Source: Burkholderiales bacterium
GTDB lineage: Bacteria; Pseudomonadota; Gammaproteobacteria; Burkholderiales; Burkholderiaceae_C
NCBI GenBank assembly: GCA_017307855.1
Contig: JAFKGD010000007.1
Location: 461,374-525,373, forward strand
DNA: 64,000 bases
Reading direction: 5' to 3'
In this document: positions 1 through 8,612 of the stretch, in pieces
How positions within the stretch are numbered: position 1 is the first letter of the stretch
How the letters are laid out: each line of letters opens with the position of its first letter
Notes under the pieces: generated by a model
The model's database searches: none
What the model was told of the DNA's origin: nothing
The model's input: only the letters and a program-made list of their open reading frames with translations
Position numbers and translations under genes: made by a program

Positions 1-193
1 AAGCCGCAATCTGGGCATGCAGACGTTCGACCAGGCCCTGTTCGACGCCTACGAGAACAACCTCATCACCTACGAGGACGCGCTGCGCAATGCCGACTCG
101 GTGAACGACCTGCGCCTGCAGATCAAGCTCAACAGCCAGCGCGCGAAGACGCAGGATCTCTCCGCCGGCACCGAACACCTCGCGATCGTTTGA
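1..193 (+). CDS. pilU: PilU twitching-motility ATPase, C-terminal fragment
   Basis: The window opens inside this gene; 63 residues and the stop remain. PilU is a cytoplasmic hexameric ATPase that works with PilT in type IV pilus retraction. The visible part includes the conserved C-terminal GMQTFDQAL stretch followed by YEDALRNADSVNDLRL, typical of the PilT/PilU C-terminal helices. The tail KRAKTQDLSAGTEHL-like ending (here RAKTQDLSAGTEHLAIV) fits PilU better than PilT. The Walker motifs lie outside the window. PilU next to a 3-hydroxyisobutyrate dehydrogenase-family gene is an order I associate with Comamonadaceae. Family is secure, PilU versus PilT moderately so. Confidence 0.85.
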   Translation, partial: SRNLGMQTFDQALFDAYENNLITYEDALRNADSVNDLRLQIKLNSQRAKTQDLSAGTEHLAIV

Positions 194-213
194 TCGCCCC
201 CGGGGCAAGGGGC

Positions 214-253
214 AACACCTGCGGCCCGGCGAAGCCGGTTCCGCGGTGTTTCT
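214..253 (+). terminator. Two-tier hairpin after pilU, likely terminator
   Basis: An outer inverted repeat (aacacct/gcgg paired with ccgc/ggtgtt, one bulged base) encloses an inner perfect stem ccggc-gaa-gccgg. It starts about 20 bases after the pilU stop and is followed by a short tct run rather than a long T tract. Position and strength suggest termination of pilU transcription; the weak T tract lowers confidence. Confidence 0.5.
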
Positions 254-327
254 GGCCTCGACTCCCGTCGCGCAGCGGCACGGCGGCCATCTATATAGTT
301 GCCCTTCCCTTTCCTGAGAGCCCTGCC

Positions 328-1230
328 ATGCCCACCCTCAACACCCGCTCCTACGAATCCACCCCTGCACGCCGCGTGGCCTTCCTCGGCTTGGGCGTGA
401 TGGGCCTGCCGATGGCTGGCCACCTCGCACGTGCCGGCCACGCCGTCACGGTCTACAACCGCACGTCGGCCAAGGCCCAGGCCTGGCAAGCCGAGTTCGG
501 TGGCCGCAGCGCGCCCACCCCGCGCGAAGCCGCGGCCGACGCCGACCTCGTCTTCTGCTGCGTGGGCAACGACGACGACCTGCGCGGCGTGGTGCTCGGC
601 GGGGATGGCGCCTTCGCCGGGATGAAGCCCGGCGCCGTGTTCGTCGACCACACCACCGCCTCGGCCGACGTGGCGCGCGAACTGTACGCTGCCGCGCGCG
701 ACAAGGGCCTGCAGTTCGTCGACGCGCCCGTCTCGGGCGGACAGGCCGGCGCGCAGAACGGTGCGCTCACCGTCATGTGCGGCGGCGATGTCGAAGCATT
801 CGATGCGGCGCGTCCGGTCGCGATGGCGTTCTCGCGCGCCTTCACGCGCATGGGCGAGAGCGGCGCGGGCCAGCTCACCAAGATGGTCAACCAGATCTGC
901 ATCGCCGGCCTGGTGCAGGGCCTGTCGGAGGCCATTGCCTTCGGCCAGCGCGCGGGCCTGGACATCCCGGCGGTGCTCGACGTCATCGGCAAGGGCGCGG
1001 CCCAGAGCTGGCAGATGGACAACCGCGGCAAGACCATGGCCGAGGGCAAGTTCGATTTCGGATTCGCCGTCGACTGGATGCGCAAGGATCTGGGCCTGGT
1101 ACTCGACGAGGCCAAGCGCAACGGCGCACGCCTGCCGGTGACGGCACTGGTGGACCAGTTCTACGCCGACGTGCAGCAGGCTGGCGGCAACCGCTTCGAC
1201 ACCTCCAGCCTGATCACCCGGCTGAAGTGA
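328..1230 (+). CDS. NAD(P)-dependent oxidoreductase, 3-hydroxyisobutyrate dehydrogenase family
   Basis: A 300-residue cytoplasmic beta-hydroxyacid dehydrogenase, the family that includes 3-hydroxyisobutyrate, tartronate semialdehyde and 6-phosphogluconate dehydrogenases. An N-terminal Rossmann motif GLGVMGLPMAGHLARAGH is seen near residues 21-38. The substrate-binding signature DAPVSGGQAGAQNG lies near 135, and the catalytic lysine sits in GQLTKMVNQ. The ATG at 328 was preferred over an upstream in-frame start because the upstream part is unrelated low-complexity peptide and the family begins shortly before the Rossmann motif. A strong hairpin follows the stop, so it is probably a single-gene unit. 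The substrate cannot be told from sequence. Confidence 0.9.
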   Translation: MPTLNTRSYESTPARRVAFLGLGVMGLPMAGHLARAGHAVTVYNRTSAKAQAWQAEFGGRSAPTPREAAADADLVFCCVGNDDDLRGVVLGGDGAFAGMKPGAVFVDHTTASADVARELYAAARDKGLQFVDAPVSGGQAGAQNGALTVMCGGDVEAFDAARPVAMAFSRAFTRMGESGAGQLTKMVNQICIAGLVQGLSEAIAFGQRAGLDIPAVLDVIGKGAAQSWQMDNRGKTMAEGKFDFGFAVDWMRKDLGLVLDEAKRNGARLPVTALVDQFYADVQQAGGNRFDTSSLITRLK

Positions 1231-1248
1231 ACGGCGTCCGCCGCCAAC

Positions 1249-1282
1249 AAGCAAAAGGCCCGCAATCGCGGGCCTTTTGCTT
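1249..1282. terminator. Bidirectional Rho-independent terminator
   Basis: A perfect 15-base inverted repeat (aagcaaaaggcccgc, loop aatc, then its complement) lies between two convergent genes, 18 bases after the dehydrogenase stop and before the dolP stop. The A-rich left arm and T-rich right arm give U tracts in both directions, so it can serve both genes. Confidence 0.85.
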
Positions 1283-1305
1283 GGGCGAGGCGGCGATGCG
1301 CAGCG

Positions 1306-1959
1306 TCAGTTGCGCGGCGACGGGTTCGCGTTGTTGCTGGCAGCAGGTGCCTGCATCTGGCGCAGCTCGTCCTCGCTGATGATTTCCAGCACGCGCACCA
1401 CGCGCTGCACGCCCGAGATGCCACGCACGATCTCGGTGGCGCGGTTGGCCTCGCGCTGCGTGACGCGGCCCATCAGGTACGTGACACCACGCGCGGTGGT
1501 GACGTTGAACGAGTTGGCGAAGATGTCCTTGGAATCCACCAGCGACGCCTTGACGCGGCCAGTAACCAGCGCGTCGTTGGAGCGCTGGCTCAGCGACGAA
1601 GGGGCCATCACGCCAAGTTCGTTGACCACGGAGCGCACGTTCTGCACCCGCGAGACCAGCTGCTCGACCTGGCGCTTGACCTCTTCCGAAGGCACTTCGC
1701 CGGTCAGCAGGACCTGGCGGTTGAAGCTGGTCGGATTGACGTTGACCTGGCTGCCGAAGTTCTCGCGCATGGCGGCATTGGCGCGCAGCTCGATGCCCTG
1801 GTCTTCCAGCTGGGTTCCCGAAGTGCGCCGATCGGTGGCCACCATGCCGGTCATCACCGCGCCGCCCACCACCAGGGGGGCGCAGGCGCTGAGCGCCGCG
1901 GCAAGGGTGCCGGCCGCCAGGGCGACGGCGGTGAAGCGGGCGAAAGGTCGAATGGTCAT
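1306..1959 (-). CDS. dolP: DolP/YraP-like BON-domain lipoprotein
   Basis: A 217-residue predicted outer-membrane lipoprotein. The signal peptide ends in a lipobox LSAC with the lipidated cysteine at residue 26. Two BON domains follow (about residues 46-110 and 120-190), with the characteristic LLTGEVPSEE and YLMGRVTQREA turns. In E. coli DolP binds anionic phospholipid and supports outer-membrane integrity and BAM function. The gene overlaps the upstream diaA-like gene by ATGA, so translation is probably coupled. The order yraN-diaA-dolP matches the enterobacterial yra cluster, which is the main reason for the symbol. The C-terminal 15 residues are low complexity. Confidence 0.85.
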   Translation of the reverse strand: MTIRPFARFTAVALAAGTLAAALSACAPLVVGGAVMTGMVATDRRTSGTQLEDQGIELRANAAMRENFGSQVNVNPTSFNRQVLLTGEVPSEEVKRQVEQLVSRVQNVRSVVNELGVMAPSSLSQRSNDALVTGRVKASLVDSKDIFANSFNVTTARGVTYLMGRVTQREANRATEIVRGISGVQRVVRVLEIISEDELRQMQAPAASNNANPSPRN

Positions 1960-2555
1960 GTGGAAGCTTCCTGTTCTCCGAGTAACTGGTTGTCGACACC
2001 CTCCACCATGCAGTGCAGCGCGAGCTGGTGCACCTCGAGGATGCGCGAGGAGCGCTCGTGCGGCACGCTGATATGGATGTCGGTCTCGCGCAGCAGGCGG
2101 CCCGCCTGGCCGCCGCCGCGTCCCGTGAGCGCGAGCACAGTCATGTCCCGCTCGTGCGCCGCTTCGATGGCCGCGACCACGTTGGGCGAATTGCCCCCGG
2201 TGCTCACGGCCAGCAGCACGTCGCCGGCCTGCCCGAGTGCGCTCACCTGCCGTGCGAATCCGGCACTGAAGTCATAGTTCCCCGAGATGGCGGTCAGCAG
2301 CGTGCTGTCGGCAGACAGCGCCAGCGCGCCCAGGCCCGGCCGCTCGCGCTCGAACCGGCCGACGAAGGCCGCGACGAACGCCTGCGCGACCGCACCGGCC
2401 GGCCCATTGCCGCACGCCAGCACCTTGCCGCCGCTGGTCACGCAGCTCAGCAAGGCCTGCACGGCGGCGGCGATGGGTTTGCTCAGGAGGGGGCCAACCT
2501 GGTATTTGAGGTCGGCACTGTCGATGAATTGCTGCTCGATGCTTTGCTCTAGCAT
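1956..2555 (-). CDS. diaA: SIS-domain protein, DiaA/GmhA type
   Basis: A 199-residue single SIS-domain protein. The phosphosugar-binding loop is seen as STGGNSPNV and a second loop as LTGRGGGQ, both typical of phosphoheptose isomerase (GmhA) and its relative DiaA, which binds DnaA and promotes timely replication initiation. Placement between yraN and dolP argues for DiaA; no lipopolysaccharide heptose genes are nearby. The ATG at 2555 (MLEQSIEQQF) was chosen because the preceding in-frame peptide is not conserved-looking and this start matches the family N-terminus. GmhA activity remains possible. Confidence 0.82.
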   Translation of the reverse strand: MLEQSIEQQFIDSADLKYQVGPLLSKPIAAAVQALLSCVTSGGKVLACGNGPAGAVAQAFVAAFVGRFERERPGLGALALSADSTLLTAISGNYDFSAGFARQVSALGQAGDVLLAVSTGGNSPNVVAAIEAAHERDMTVLALTGRGGGQAGRLLRETDIHISVPHERSSRILEVHQLALHCMVEGVDNQLLGEQEAST

Positions 2556-2630
2556 GGCCGGCGATGATACCGTGGGCCCACGGCAACCGGATGCTGCAGA
2601 CGTCACAAGCTGCAGCGGCGGCACCGGCCG

Positions 2631-3017
2631 TCAGCCGGCATCGAACGCGGCGCGCAGCCAGGTCACGCGTTGTTCGCCCGCTGGCTCCACCAGCACGACA
2701 TCGAAGCGGCACGGCGGCTCGTGCCCCAGCCGCAGGAGGAAATGGCGCGCGGCGAGCACGACGCGCCGCTGCTTGCCGCCATGGATGCTCGCTGCGGCCC
2801 CGCCATGCGAGGCCGAGGCGCGGCGGCGCACTTCGACGAAAACCAGCGTGCCGTCGGGCTCGCGCATCACGAGATCGATCTCGCCGCCGCCACGGCCGGG
2901 CGTCCGATAATTGCGGGCAACCAGACGCAGGCCGGCCCGCTGCAAATGGTCCAGCGCCTCGGCTTCGGCGGCATCGCCGGCCGCCTTCGTGTTTTTCAGT
3001 CCCTGCGGGAGCTTCAT
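2631..3017 (-). CDS. yraN: YraN family (UPF0102) putative endonuclease-like protein
   Basis: A 128-residue protein of the UPF0102/YraN family, which has a PD-(D/E)XK nuclease-like fold but no settled function. The family signature is clear: GGEIDLVMR near residues 42-50 and LVFVEVRRR near 56-64, where acidic residues and the lysine/arginine of a nuclease-like site would sit. The start at 3017 ([18 protein letters not shown]) gives the usual N-terminus with the Gx3AExxAxxxL pattern. It is divergent from rsmI and the two start codons share a base. The lpoA gene that separates rsmI and yraN in E. coli is absent. Confidence 0.88.
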   Translation of the reverse strand: MKLPQGLKNTKAAGDAAEAEALDHLQRAGLRLVARNYRTPGRGGGEIDLVMREPDGTLVFVEVRRRASASHGGAAASIHGGKQRRVVLAARHFLLRLGHEPPCRFDVVLVEPAGEQRVTWLRAAFDAG

Positions 3018-3955
3018 TGACCACCACCCTGAACGCCTCTTTTGCCGCTGCGCTGGATGCTTCGCGCCAGGCGGCCGGGCCGCAGCATTATCCGCAGGGC
3101 ACGCTCTACGTGGTGGCCACACCCATCGGCAACCTGGCCGACATCACGCTGCGCGCGCTGCACGTGCTGTCCCTGGTGGATTGCATTGCGTGCGAAGACA
3201 CGCGCCACACGCAATCCCTGCTGCGCGCCTACGGCATCGAGCGCGCGCCAGGCTCTCTGCTCGCGGTGCACCAGCACAACGAGCAGGAGGGGGCTGCGCG
3301 CGTGCTGGAGCGCTTGGCTGCCGGCGAACGCGTGGCGTTCGTCAGCGATGCGGGCACACCCGCCATCAGCGACCCTGGCGCGCGTCTGGTGCAGGCGGCC
3401 CAGGCGGCGGCGCATCGCGTCATGCCACTGCCGGGCGCCAGCAGTGTGACGGCGGCGCTCAGCGCCGCAGGGCTGACGGAGGACGGCCGTTTCGAATTCG
3501 CGGGCTTTCTCGACACCCGGGCTGCGGCGCGCGATAGCGCGATCGCGCGCATCGCAGCCCAGCCGCTGGCCGTCGTGCTGCTGGAAGCGCCGCACCGCAT
3601 CGCCGCGCTGGCACGTGCCCTGGCTGTGCTCGGCGAGCGCCCCGTCACCGTGGCGCGCGAGTTGACCAAGCAGTTCGAGGAGATTGCCACTTTGCCTGCG
3701 CATGCGCTGTCCGGCTGGCTGGCCGGCCCTCCGTCACGCGAGCGCGGCGAATTCGCGCTGGTTGTCCATCCGCGCCCCGCGCCTGCGGCAGGCGATACCG
3801 ACGGCCCGGGCGACGAGGCATTGCGCGTGCTCAGGCTGTTGCTGGCCGAGCTGCCGGTGAAGAGTGCCGTCAAGCTGGCCGCCGAGATCACGCGTGAACC
3901 GCGCAATGCGCTCTACGACGCCGCGCTGGCCATGAAGGGACAGGCCGGCGACTGA
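3017..3955 (+). CDS. rsmI: 16S rRNA (cytidine1402-2'-O)-methyltransferase RsmI
   Basis: A 312-residue SAM-dependent methyltransferase of the tetrapyrrole-methylase fold that methylates the ribose of C1402 in 16S rRNA. Signatures include [15 protein letters not shown] at residues 30-44, [27 protein letters not shown] and [15 protein letters not shown]. No ATG lies in a sensible place. A TTG at 3017 has GGGAG five bases upstream (3007-3011), so I take it as the start. A longer open frame upstream only mirrors yraN. The stop is 13 bases from the convergent hydrolase gene with no obvious terminator between. Confidence 0.92.
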   Translation: MTTTLNASFAAALDASRQAAGPQHYPQGTLYVVATPIGNLADITLRALHVLSLVDCIACEDTRHTQSLLRAYGIERAPGSLLAVHQHNEQEGAARVLERLAAGERVAFVSDAGTPAISDPGARLVQAAQAAAHRVMPLPGASSVTAALSAAGLTEDGRFEFAGFLDTRAAARDSAIARIAAQPLAVVLLEAPHRIAALARALAVLGERPVTVARELTKQFEEIATLPAHALSGWLAGPPSRERGEFALVVHPRPAPAAGDTDGPGDEALRVLRLLLAELPVKSAVKLAAEITREPRNALYDAALAMKGQAGD

Positions 3956-3968
3956 GCCCGCCACCGGT

Positions 3969-4880
3969 TCAAGCCGATGGCTTGCGCGTGCGCATCACGA
4001 AGTTCTTCAGGTCCGTCACCATCCGCCGGGCCACCATGGCGCGTCGGCGGCGCTCGGCACGTTTGCGCTGGGCGCGCGGCGTTTCTGCAACGTCTGCGCC
4101 CTTCTGCTGGGCCTTGCGGCGCGCCGCCTCGGCCGCCTGCGCGTCGTTGCGCGCGCCGGTGACCATCTCGCCGACCCAGCCGACCAGGATCGCGCCGTAG
4201 GCATTGCGGAATTCCGGCGTGGAAAGACTGTGATCGGCCCCCGAGATGACGCGATACGTCATCGAGCGCGCGCGTTCGAACGCCGCCTTGTAGTTCTCGA
4301 TGACCGGGTGAGGCACGGTGGTGTCGAGTTCGGATTCGACGATCAGCACGTCGCCCTTGAACTGCGCACAGGCACCGAGTGCGCGGTTCTCCGATGGCTT
4401 GACCGGGGTCATCCGGTAGGCCGCCACTTCTTCCTTGTTGAGCGAGCGCTTGGGCACCAGCCAATCTTCGTCCTTGTAGAGCGCGGGCACGCGCAAGGCC
4501 AGCCAGCGCACACGGCGCAGCGTGGTCAGCACGGCGGCCAGGTAGCCGCCGTAGCTGCTGCCGATGACGGCCACGTTGGACGAGTCGACTGCCGGATGGC
4601 TGACCAGCAGGTCGTAGGCGGCTAGGATGTCCGTCAGATTGTCCTCGCGCGTCACCATCTCGCGCTGCGCCTTGTCTTCGGCGTGACCCCGTAGATCGAA
4701 GGTCAGGCAGATGCAGCCCAGCGCCGCGATCTCGTGCGCGCGCTCGATGTAGTTCTGCTGGCTGCCATCCCAGCCGTGGATCAGCAGCACGCCCGGCACC
4801 AGAGTGTCGGGCGCAACCAGCGTGCCGGCAATGCGCCGGTCGCCGACAGGGATGTGGACAGTGCTATGACGCGTGGGCAT
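3969..4880 (-). CDS. Alpha/beta hydrolase, peptidase-S9/dienelactone-like
   Basis: A 303-residue alpha/beta-hydrolase. The oxyanion strand LLIHGWDG is near residues 32-39, the nucleophile elbow GSSYGG puts Ser at 109, and the histidine is in SGADHSLS near 237. The acid is probably in ESELDTTVP. No signal peptide is seen, so it should be cytoplasmic. The last 60 residues are a basic, Arg/Ala/Lys-rich tail beyond the catalytic fold. The gene overlaps the DUF3182 gene upstream by 17 bases, so the two are almost certainly co-transcribed. Substrate is unknown; esterase or peptidase activity are both possible. Confidence 0.8.
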   Translation of the reverse strand: MPTRHSTVHIPVGDRRIAGTLVAPDTLVPGVLLIHGWDGSQQNYIERAHEIAALGCICLTFDLRGHAEDKAQREMVTREDNLTDILAAYDLLVSHPAVDSSNVAVIGSSYGGYLAAVLTTLRRVRWLALRVPALYKDEDWLVPKRSLNKEEVAAYRMTPVKPSENRALGACAQFKGDVLIVESELDTTVPHPVIENYKAAFERARSMTYRVISGADHSLSTPEFRNAYGAILVGWVGEMVTGARNDAQAAEAARRKAQQKGADVAETPRAQRKRAERRRRAMVARRMVTDLKNFVMRTRKPSA

Positions 4881-6057
4881 TCGTCTCGACGAGCGTGTAT
4901 TTGGTCAGCGGCCCCGTGGCCGGGTCATCCCCCTGGAAGTAAACCACCGCACCATCCGGCAGTTCGCAAGGGCCATGCACTTCGACACAGGCTGCGGTCA
5001 CCAGTTCCCGTTGTGCATCCGCGCGGAAGGCCTCCAGTGCCGCGATCTCGGCGCCGGTGGCACCGCCGGCACGCCACGATTGCTCCAGCACACCGGACCG
5101 CCATTGGCCGCGGGCGTCGATGCCCTGCACCACGTCGTAGTTGATGCGCGAGGCGAAGAAGCCCGGAAAGCATGCGATGGCGGCGGCGTCGTAGGTCATG
5201 GCCTGCTCCACGCCCAGGCGCACGTCGTCGGCCAGCGGCAGGGCCAGCAGCGCGTTGAAGTCGCCGCGCACCACCGTGAGCCGCGAGCCGCCGTAGGCCA
5301 GCCCGCCCTCGCGATTGCGCGTGAGATATTGCTCGCCGTGGTAGCTGGCCACCATGCCCGCCACGGTCACCTGGCCGACGCTGAGCGTGATGACGTCGGT
5401 CAGGTTTTCCTCGAGCACCACGCCGTCCTGCTCCAGCGCCGCCGCATCGAAGCTGGCCAGGCAGGCGTCGAGTTCTTCCTCGCTACGCACCACGGTCTGG
5501 CCCCGCCCGCCCGTCTCGCGCACGGTCTTGACCCGCACCGGGCCTTCCGCCAGCAGCAGCCGGCCAGCGCGCCGGGCGTCGGCGAAGCCAAACGCCGTGA
5601 ACCCCTTGAGCACCGCATCGCCCACGCGGTCGGCGAATTCGGTGCACCAGCCCTCTGGCGCGTGCGCACCCTCCTCTACCAGTGCGTGCGTGATGGCCTT
5701 GGTGGCCACGAAGGCCTGCGGCACGACGCCACCGAACAGGTGGTCGCGGTTATGGATGCCCAGGGCCTGCGCGCGCTCCAGGCCCACCAGCGTGTCGCTC
5801 GGCACGTAATACACGGGCTCGTGCGCCGCCGCCAGGGGCTTTTCGGCCGAGTGGCGAAGACCCTTGAGCTGCGCGAGACGGCGGACCACCTCCAGGCGGG
5901 TCATCAGCTCGTGCTCGCAGGCAAAGCCGCGCATGCCCTCGGTGTAGGGCATGACCACGCCCGGTTCGGCCCGCGCCGTGGTGCCGGCGGGCGCATCACT
6001 GGTGGGGAAAGGAATGCCCGAAGAAAAATCGGCAGCCGCAGCGGACAAAGAATTCAT
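4864..6057 (-). CDS. DUF3182 family protein
   Basis: A 397-residue protein I recognise as the uncharacterised DUF3182 family. The middle (about residues 150-330) has features recalling an ATP-grasp enzyme: VRVKTVRETGGRGQ, DGVVLEENL and a Gly-rich YGGSRLTVVRGD, but I cannot confirm nucleotide binding. No signal peptide is obvious. The ATG at 6057 is preceded by GGAGAA. The 3' end overlaps the alpha/beta hydrolase gene, suggesting that the pair acts together. No function is established for the family. Confidence 0.75.
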   Translation of the reverse strand: MNSLSAAAADFSSGIPFPTSDAPAGTTARAEPGVVMPYTEGMRGFACEHELMTRLEVVRRLAQLKGLRHSAEKPLAAAHEPVYYVPSDTLVGLERAQALGIHNRDHLFGGVVPQAFVATKAITHALVEEGAHAPEGWCTEFADRVGDAVLKGFTAFGFADARRAGRLLLAEGPVRVKTVRETGGRGQTVVRSEEELDACLASFDAAALEQDGVVLEENLTDVITLSVGQVTVAGMVASYHGEQYLTRNREGGLAYGGSRLTVVRGDFNALLALPLADDVRLGVEQAMTYDAAAIACFPGFFASRINYDVVQGIDARGQWRSGVLEQSWRAGGATGAEIAALEAFRADAQRELVTAACVEVHGPCELPDGAVVYFQGDDPATGPLTKYTLVETNAHAS

Positions 6058-6201
6058 GACCGTTCTCCGGTGAATCAGTGGGATGAGCCCACTATCCGGG
6101 ACCCGGCGCAGCCGCGCCTGCCATCCATGGCAGGTATCGGGCGTCAGTGCGGGACTACAGTGCGGGCGCGCCGCCGTGCCGCATGACCGGCATGCCCCCG
6201 A

Positions 6202-7104
6202 TCACAGGGTCTGTTTCAGGACTTCGACGAACTTGCGGGCGGCTGGCGACAGCGACCGGCCGGCCTTCACCAGCACGTAAATGTCGCGGGATACCGCCGG
6301 CCGCACCAGCGGTCGCGCCACGATGTCCGGATCGTTCCCGTAGGTCGCATAGGCAGCGGGCATCACCGATGGCGCGACGCCGCAGGCAGTCATCCACAAC
6401 GCGGTGGACAACAACGCCACCTCGTGCGCGACGTTGAGATGGATGCCGGCACGCGCCGCCGACTGGTCGATGAGGGCACGCACGCCATAGCCCGGCCGCA
6501 CGGCGATCACCGGCAGGCCGTCCAGCGCCTGCCAGGGCACGGTCTTCCTGCTGGCCATCGGATGGTCCGCGCGGCAGATCACGCTCAGGTGGTCGCCCAT
6601 CAGCCGCTGGACCTTGACACCATCTCCCGCGCGGTCCGGCGTGCCCAGGCCGAAATCGACGTGGTCGCCGAGCAGGCGCGCGAAGAACTGGTCAGGAGCA
6701 CAGTCGTCGATGTCGACGTGGATATCGGGATGCGATTGCAGGAACGTGTTCAGCGCCGCAGGCAGCAGGATCCGTGCGAGCGCCGGCGTGCAGGCGATGG
6801 TGATCCGCCCCCGTCGCAGTGACGACAGGTCGGCCAGACCCGCGCCGAGCGAATCGAGGTCGCGCAGCACGCGCTGGGCCACTTCGATCGCACCGTCGGC
6901 CGCCGCCGTGGGCTGCAATGACCGCGTGGTGCGGTCGAACAACCGCACGCCCAGGTCCCCTTCCATCTGGCGGATGAGCACACTGACTGCGGACTGCGTC
7001 ACGCACAGCTGGGCTGCCGCCGCGCTGACGCTGCGGAGCTGGTAGACGGCGACGAAGGCACGAAGCTGCTTGATCGTCAGCCCGGACGTCCTGATGTTGA
7101 TCAT
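6202..7104 (-). CDS. LysR-type transcriptional regulator
   Basis: A 300-residue LysR regulator. The winged helix-turn-helix (about residues 8-66) reads LRAFVAVYQLRSVSAAAAQL and then SAVSVLIRQMEGDLG, followed by the LFDRTTR wing. A periplasmic-binding-protein-like effector domain follows from about residue 90. The ATG at 7104 gives the standard family N-terminus; the longer open frame runs into the divergent gene. It is divergent from the esterase/monooxygenase/binding-protein genes with a LysR-type palindrome between, so it most likely controls them and itself. The effector is unknown, perhaps an aromatic or ketone substrate. Confidence 0.9.
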   Translation of the reverse strand: MINIRTSGLTIKQLRAFVAVYQLRSVSAAAAQLCVTQSAVSVLIRQMEGDLGVRLFDRTTRSLQPTAAADGAIEVAQRVLRDLDSLGAGLADLSSLRRGRITIACTPALARILLPAALNTFLQSHPDIHVDIDDCAPDQFFARLLGDHVDFGLGTPDRAGDGVKVQRLMGDHLSVICRADHPMASRKTVPWQALDGLPVIAVRPGYGVRALIDQSAARAGIHLNVAHEVALLSTALWMTACGVAPSVMPAAYATYGNDPDIVARPLVRPAVSRDIYVLVKAGRSLSPAARKFVEVLKQTL

Positions 7105-7133
7105 GAAAGAACATATTAAATGGTTTGAAATTT

Positions 7134-7146
7134 TTCGATTTACGAA
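7134..7146. promoter_or_regulatory. LysR-type T-N11-A box
   Basis: The sequence TTCGATTTACGAA is a dyad (TTCG-N5-CGAA) with the exact T-N11-A spacing of LysR binding sites. It sits in an unusually AT-rich patch 29 bases upstream of the LysR start and about 125 upstream of the divergent esterase start. A second, imperfect dyad (TTAAA-N4-TTGAA, 7116-7129) lies between it and the regulator gene. Confidence 0.55.
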
Positions 7147-7271
7147 TGGATGGCGGAAGGCTTCAATGCGCATGAACCGCCGCTGCACCCCCTCGCCATG
7201 CGCCCGCCCTTGCCTTCGCTCCCCCGCCCGACCGGCACCGGCCGCCCTGCCCGCGCGCGAGGGACGGCCGC

Positions 7272-8543
7272 ATGACGGAGAAGATTCGCCGGGCACTGGG
7301 AGACGGCAGCGTTCTCGGGCTCCGCGATCGCGGGGTCTCCCGCTTCAGCGGTCTGCGGTACGCACGCCCGCCGACTGGCGCGCTGCGATTCGCGCCGCCT
7401 CTTCCCCTGGCGGTGGAAGGCGTTGTCGACGCCACCCGCCACGGCCCGCTCGCACCCCAAGGTCGGTCGCTGCTGGCCGACGTGCTCGGCGACACCGACG
7501 CGCCGCAGTCGGAAGACTGTCTCCATCTCACCGTCTGGACTCCGGCCGGCGATGAGGCCGAGCCCGCACGGCGTCCGGTGATCGTCTGGCTGCACGGCGG
7601 CGCGCTGCAGACCGGCGGCAATGCGCTCGGCTGGTACGACGGCGCCGACCTGTCGCGCCGGGGCGACGTCGTGGTGGTATCGGTCAACTACCGCCTGGGC
7701 GTATTGGGTTGGCTGTGCCCGACCGGCGGCACCGCGAATCTGGGCCTGCTGGATCAGGCCGCCGCGCTGGCATGGGTGCGGCATCACATCGCCGAACTCG
7801 GCGGCGATGCTGATCGCATCACGGTGATGGGCCAATCCGCGGGCGGCCTGTGTGCCGCGGCGCTGCTGGCGCAGGACACGGCACCGCGCCGCCTGATCCT
7901 GCAGAGCGCGCCGCTGGGACGCCGCCCGAGAAACCTGGAGGCGGCCCACGCCATCGGCGATGCCCTGATCGGGGCTGCTGGCGCCAGCGGCCTGGATGCG
8001 GCGCGCAGGCTGCCGCTGGCACAACTGATGCAGGCCCAGCAGGCGCCTGGCGTGCGCGATGCACTCGCCGCCATCGACGATGGACAAGGCCTGGCAGGCC
8101 TGGTGGCCGGCGGCGCGATGCTGCCGTCTGGGCTTCAGCTGGAATCGCTTGCAGCCCGCGCGGACGTCTTGATCGGCACCACCCGCCACGAGATGGCTGC
8201 GTTCACGTCCCATCGCGCCGCGCCCGAAACACAACGGATGGGCGACGCGCTGTTCGCCGCGCCGGCCCGCCGCTGGGCCCAGGCCGCGACGGCGGCCGGC
8301 CGCCAGGCCTGGCAGTACCGGTTCGATTTCGCACCGACCGACAGATTCGGCGCCTGCCATTGCATCGAACTGCCTTTCGTCTTCGGCACCTGGCCCGCCT
8401 TCGCTGGCGCGCCGATGCTGCGCGGCGTCGATCCGCAGGCGGCGCGCCGGCTGACGCACGAGGTGCAGCAGGCCTGGCTGGCCTTCGCACGCGATGAAGC
8501 GCTGGCGTGGCCTCCCGGTCCGCCGGTTCACCTTTTCCCTTGA
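7272..8543 (+). CDS. Type-B carboxylesterase
   Basis: A 423-residue type-B carboxylesterase/lipase, somewhat shorter than the usual 500 or so. Visible motifs are SEDCLHLTVW at 80-89, the oxyanion-hole LHGGALQTGG at 107-116, and the nucleophile GQSAGG with Ser189. A histidine in the CHCIELPFVFG block is a good catalytic candidate. GAGGGA just upstream of the ATG supports the start. No signal peptide is visible. Because the next gene is a Baeyer-Villiger monooxygenase, the likely role is hydrolysis of the ester that enzyme makes. The C-terminus ends soon after the His block, so the usual last helices are shortened. Confidence 0.85.
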   Translation: MTEKIRRALGDGSVLGLRDRGVSRFSGLRYARPPTGALRFAPPLPLAVEGVVDATRHGPLAPQGRSLLADVLGDTDAPQSEDCLHLTVWTPAGDEAEPARRPVIVWLHGGALQTGGNALGWYDGADLSRRGDVVVVSVNYRLGVLGWLCPTGGTANLGLLDQAAALAWVRHHIAELGGDADRITVMGQSAGGLCAAALLAQDTAPRRLILQSAPLGRRPRNLEAAHAIGDALIGAAGASGLDAARRLPLAQLMQAQQAPGVRDALAAIDDGQGLAGLVAGGAMLPSGLQLESLAARADVLIGTTRHEMAAFTSHRAAPETQRMGDALFAAPARRWAQAATAAGRQAWQYRFDFAPTDRFGACHCIELPFVFGTWPAFAGAPMLRGVDPQAARRLTHEVQQAWLAFARDEALAWPPGPPVHLFP

Positions 8544-8612
8544 TGCATCAGCCGTGATGCATCGCTCCCGAACCCCTCTTTGACAAGCCGGATACCGACC
8601 GCAGCCCACACC

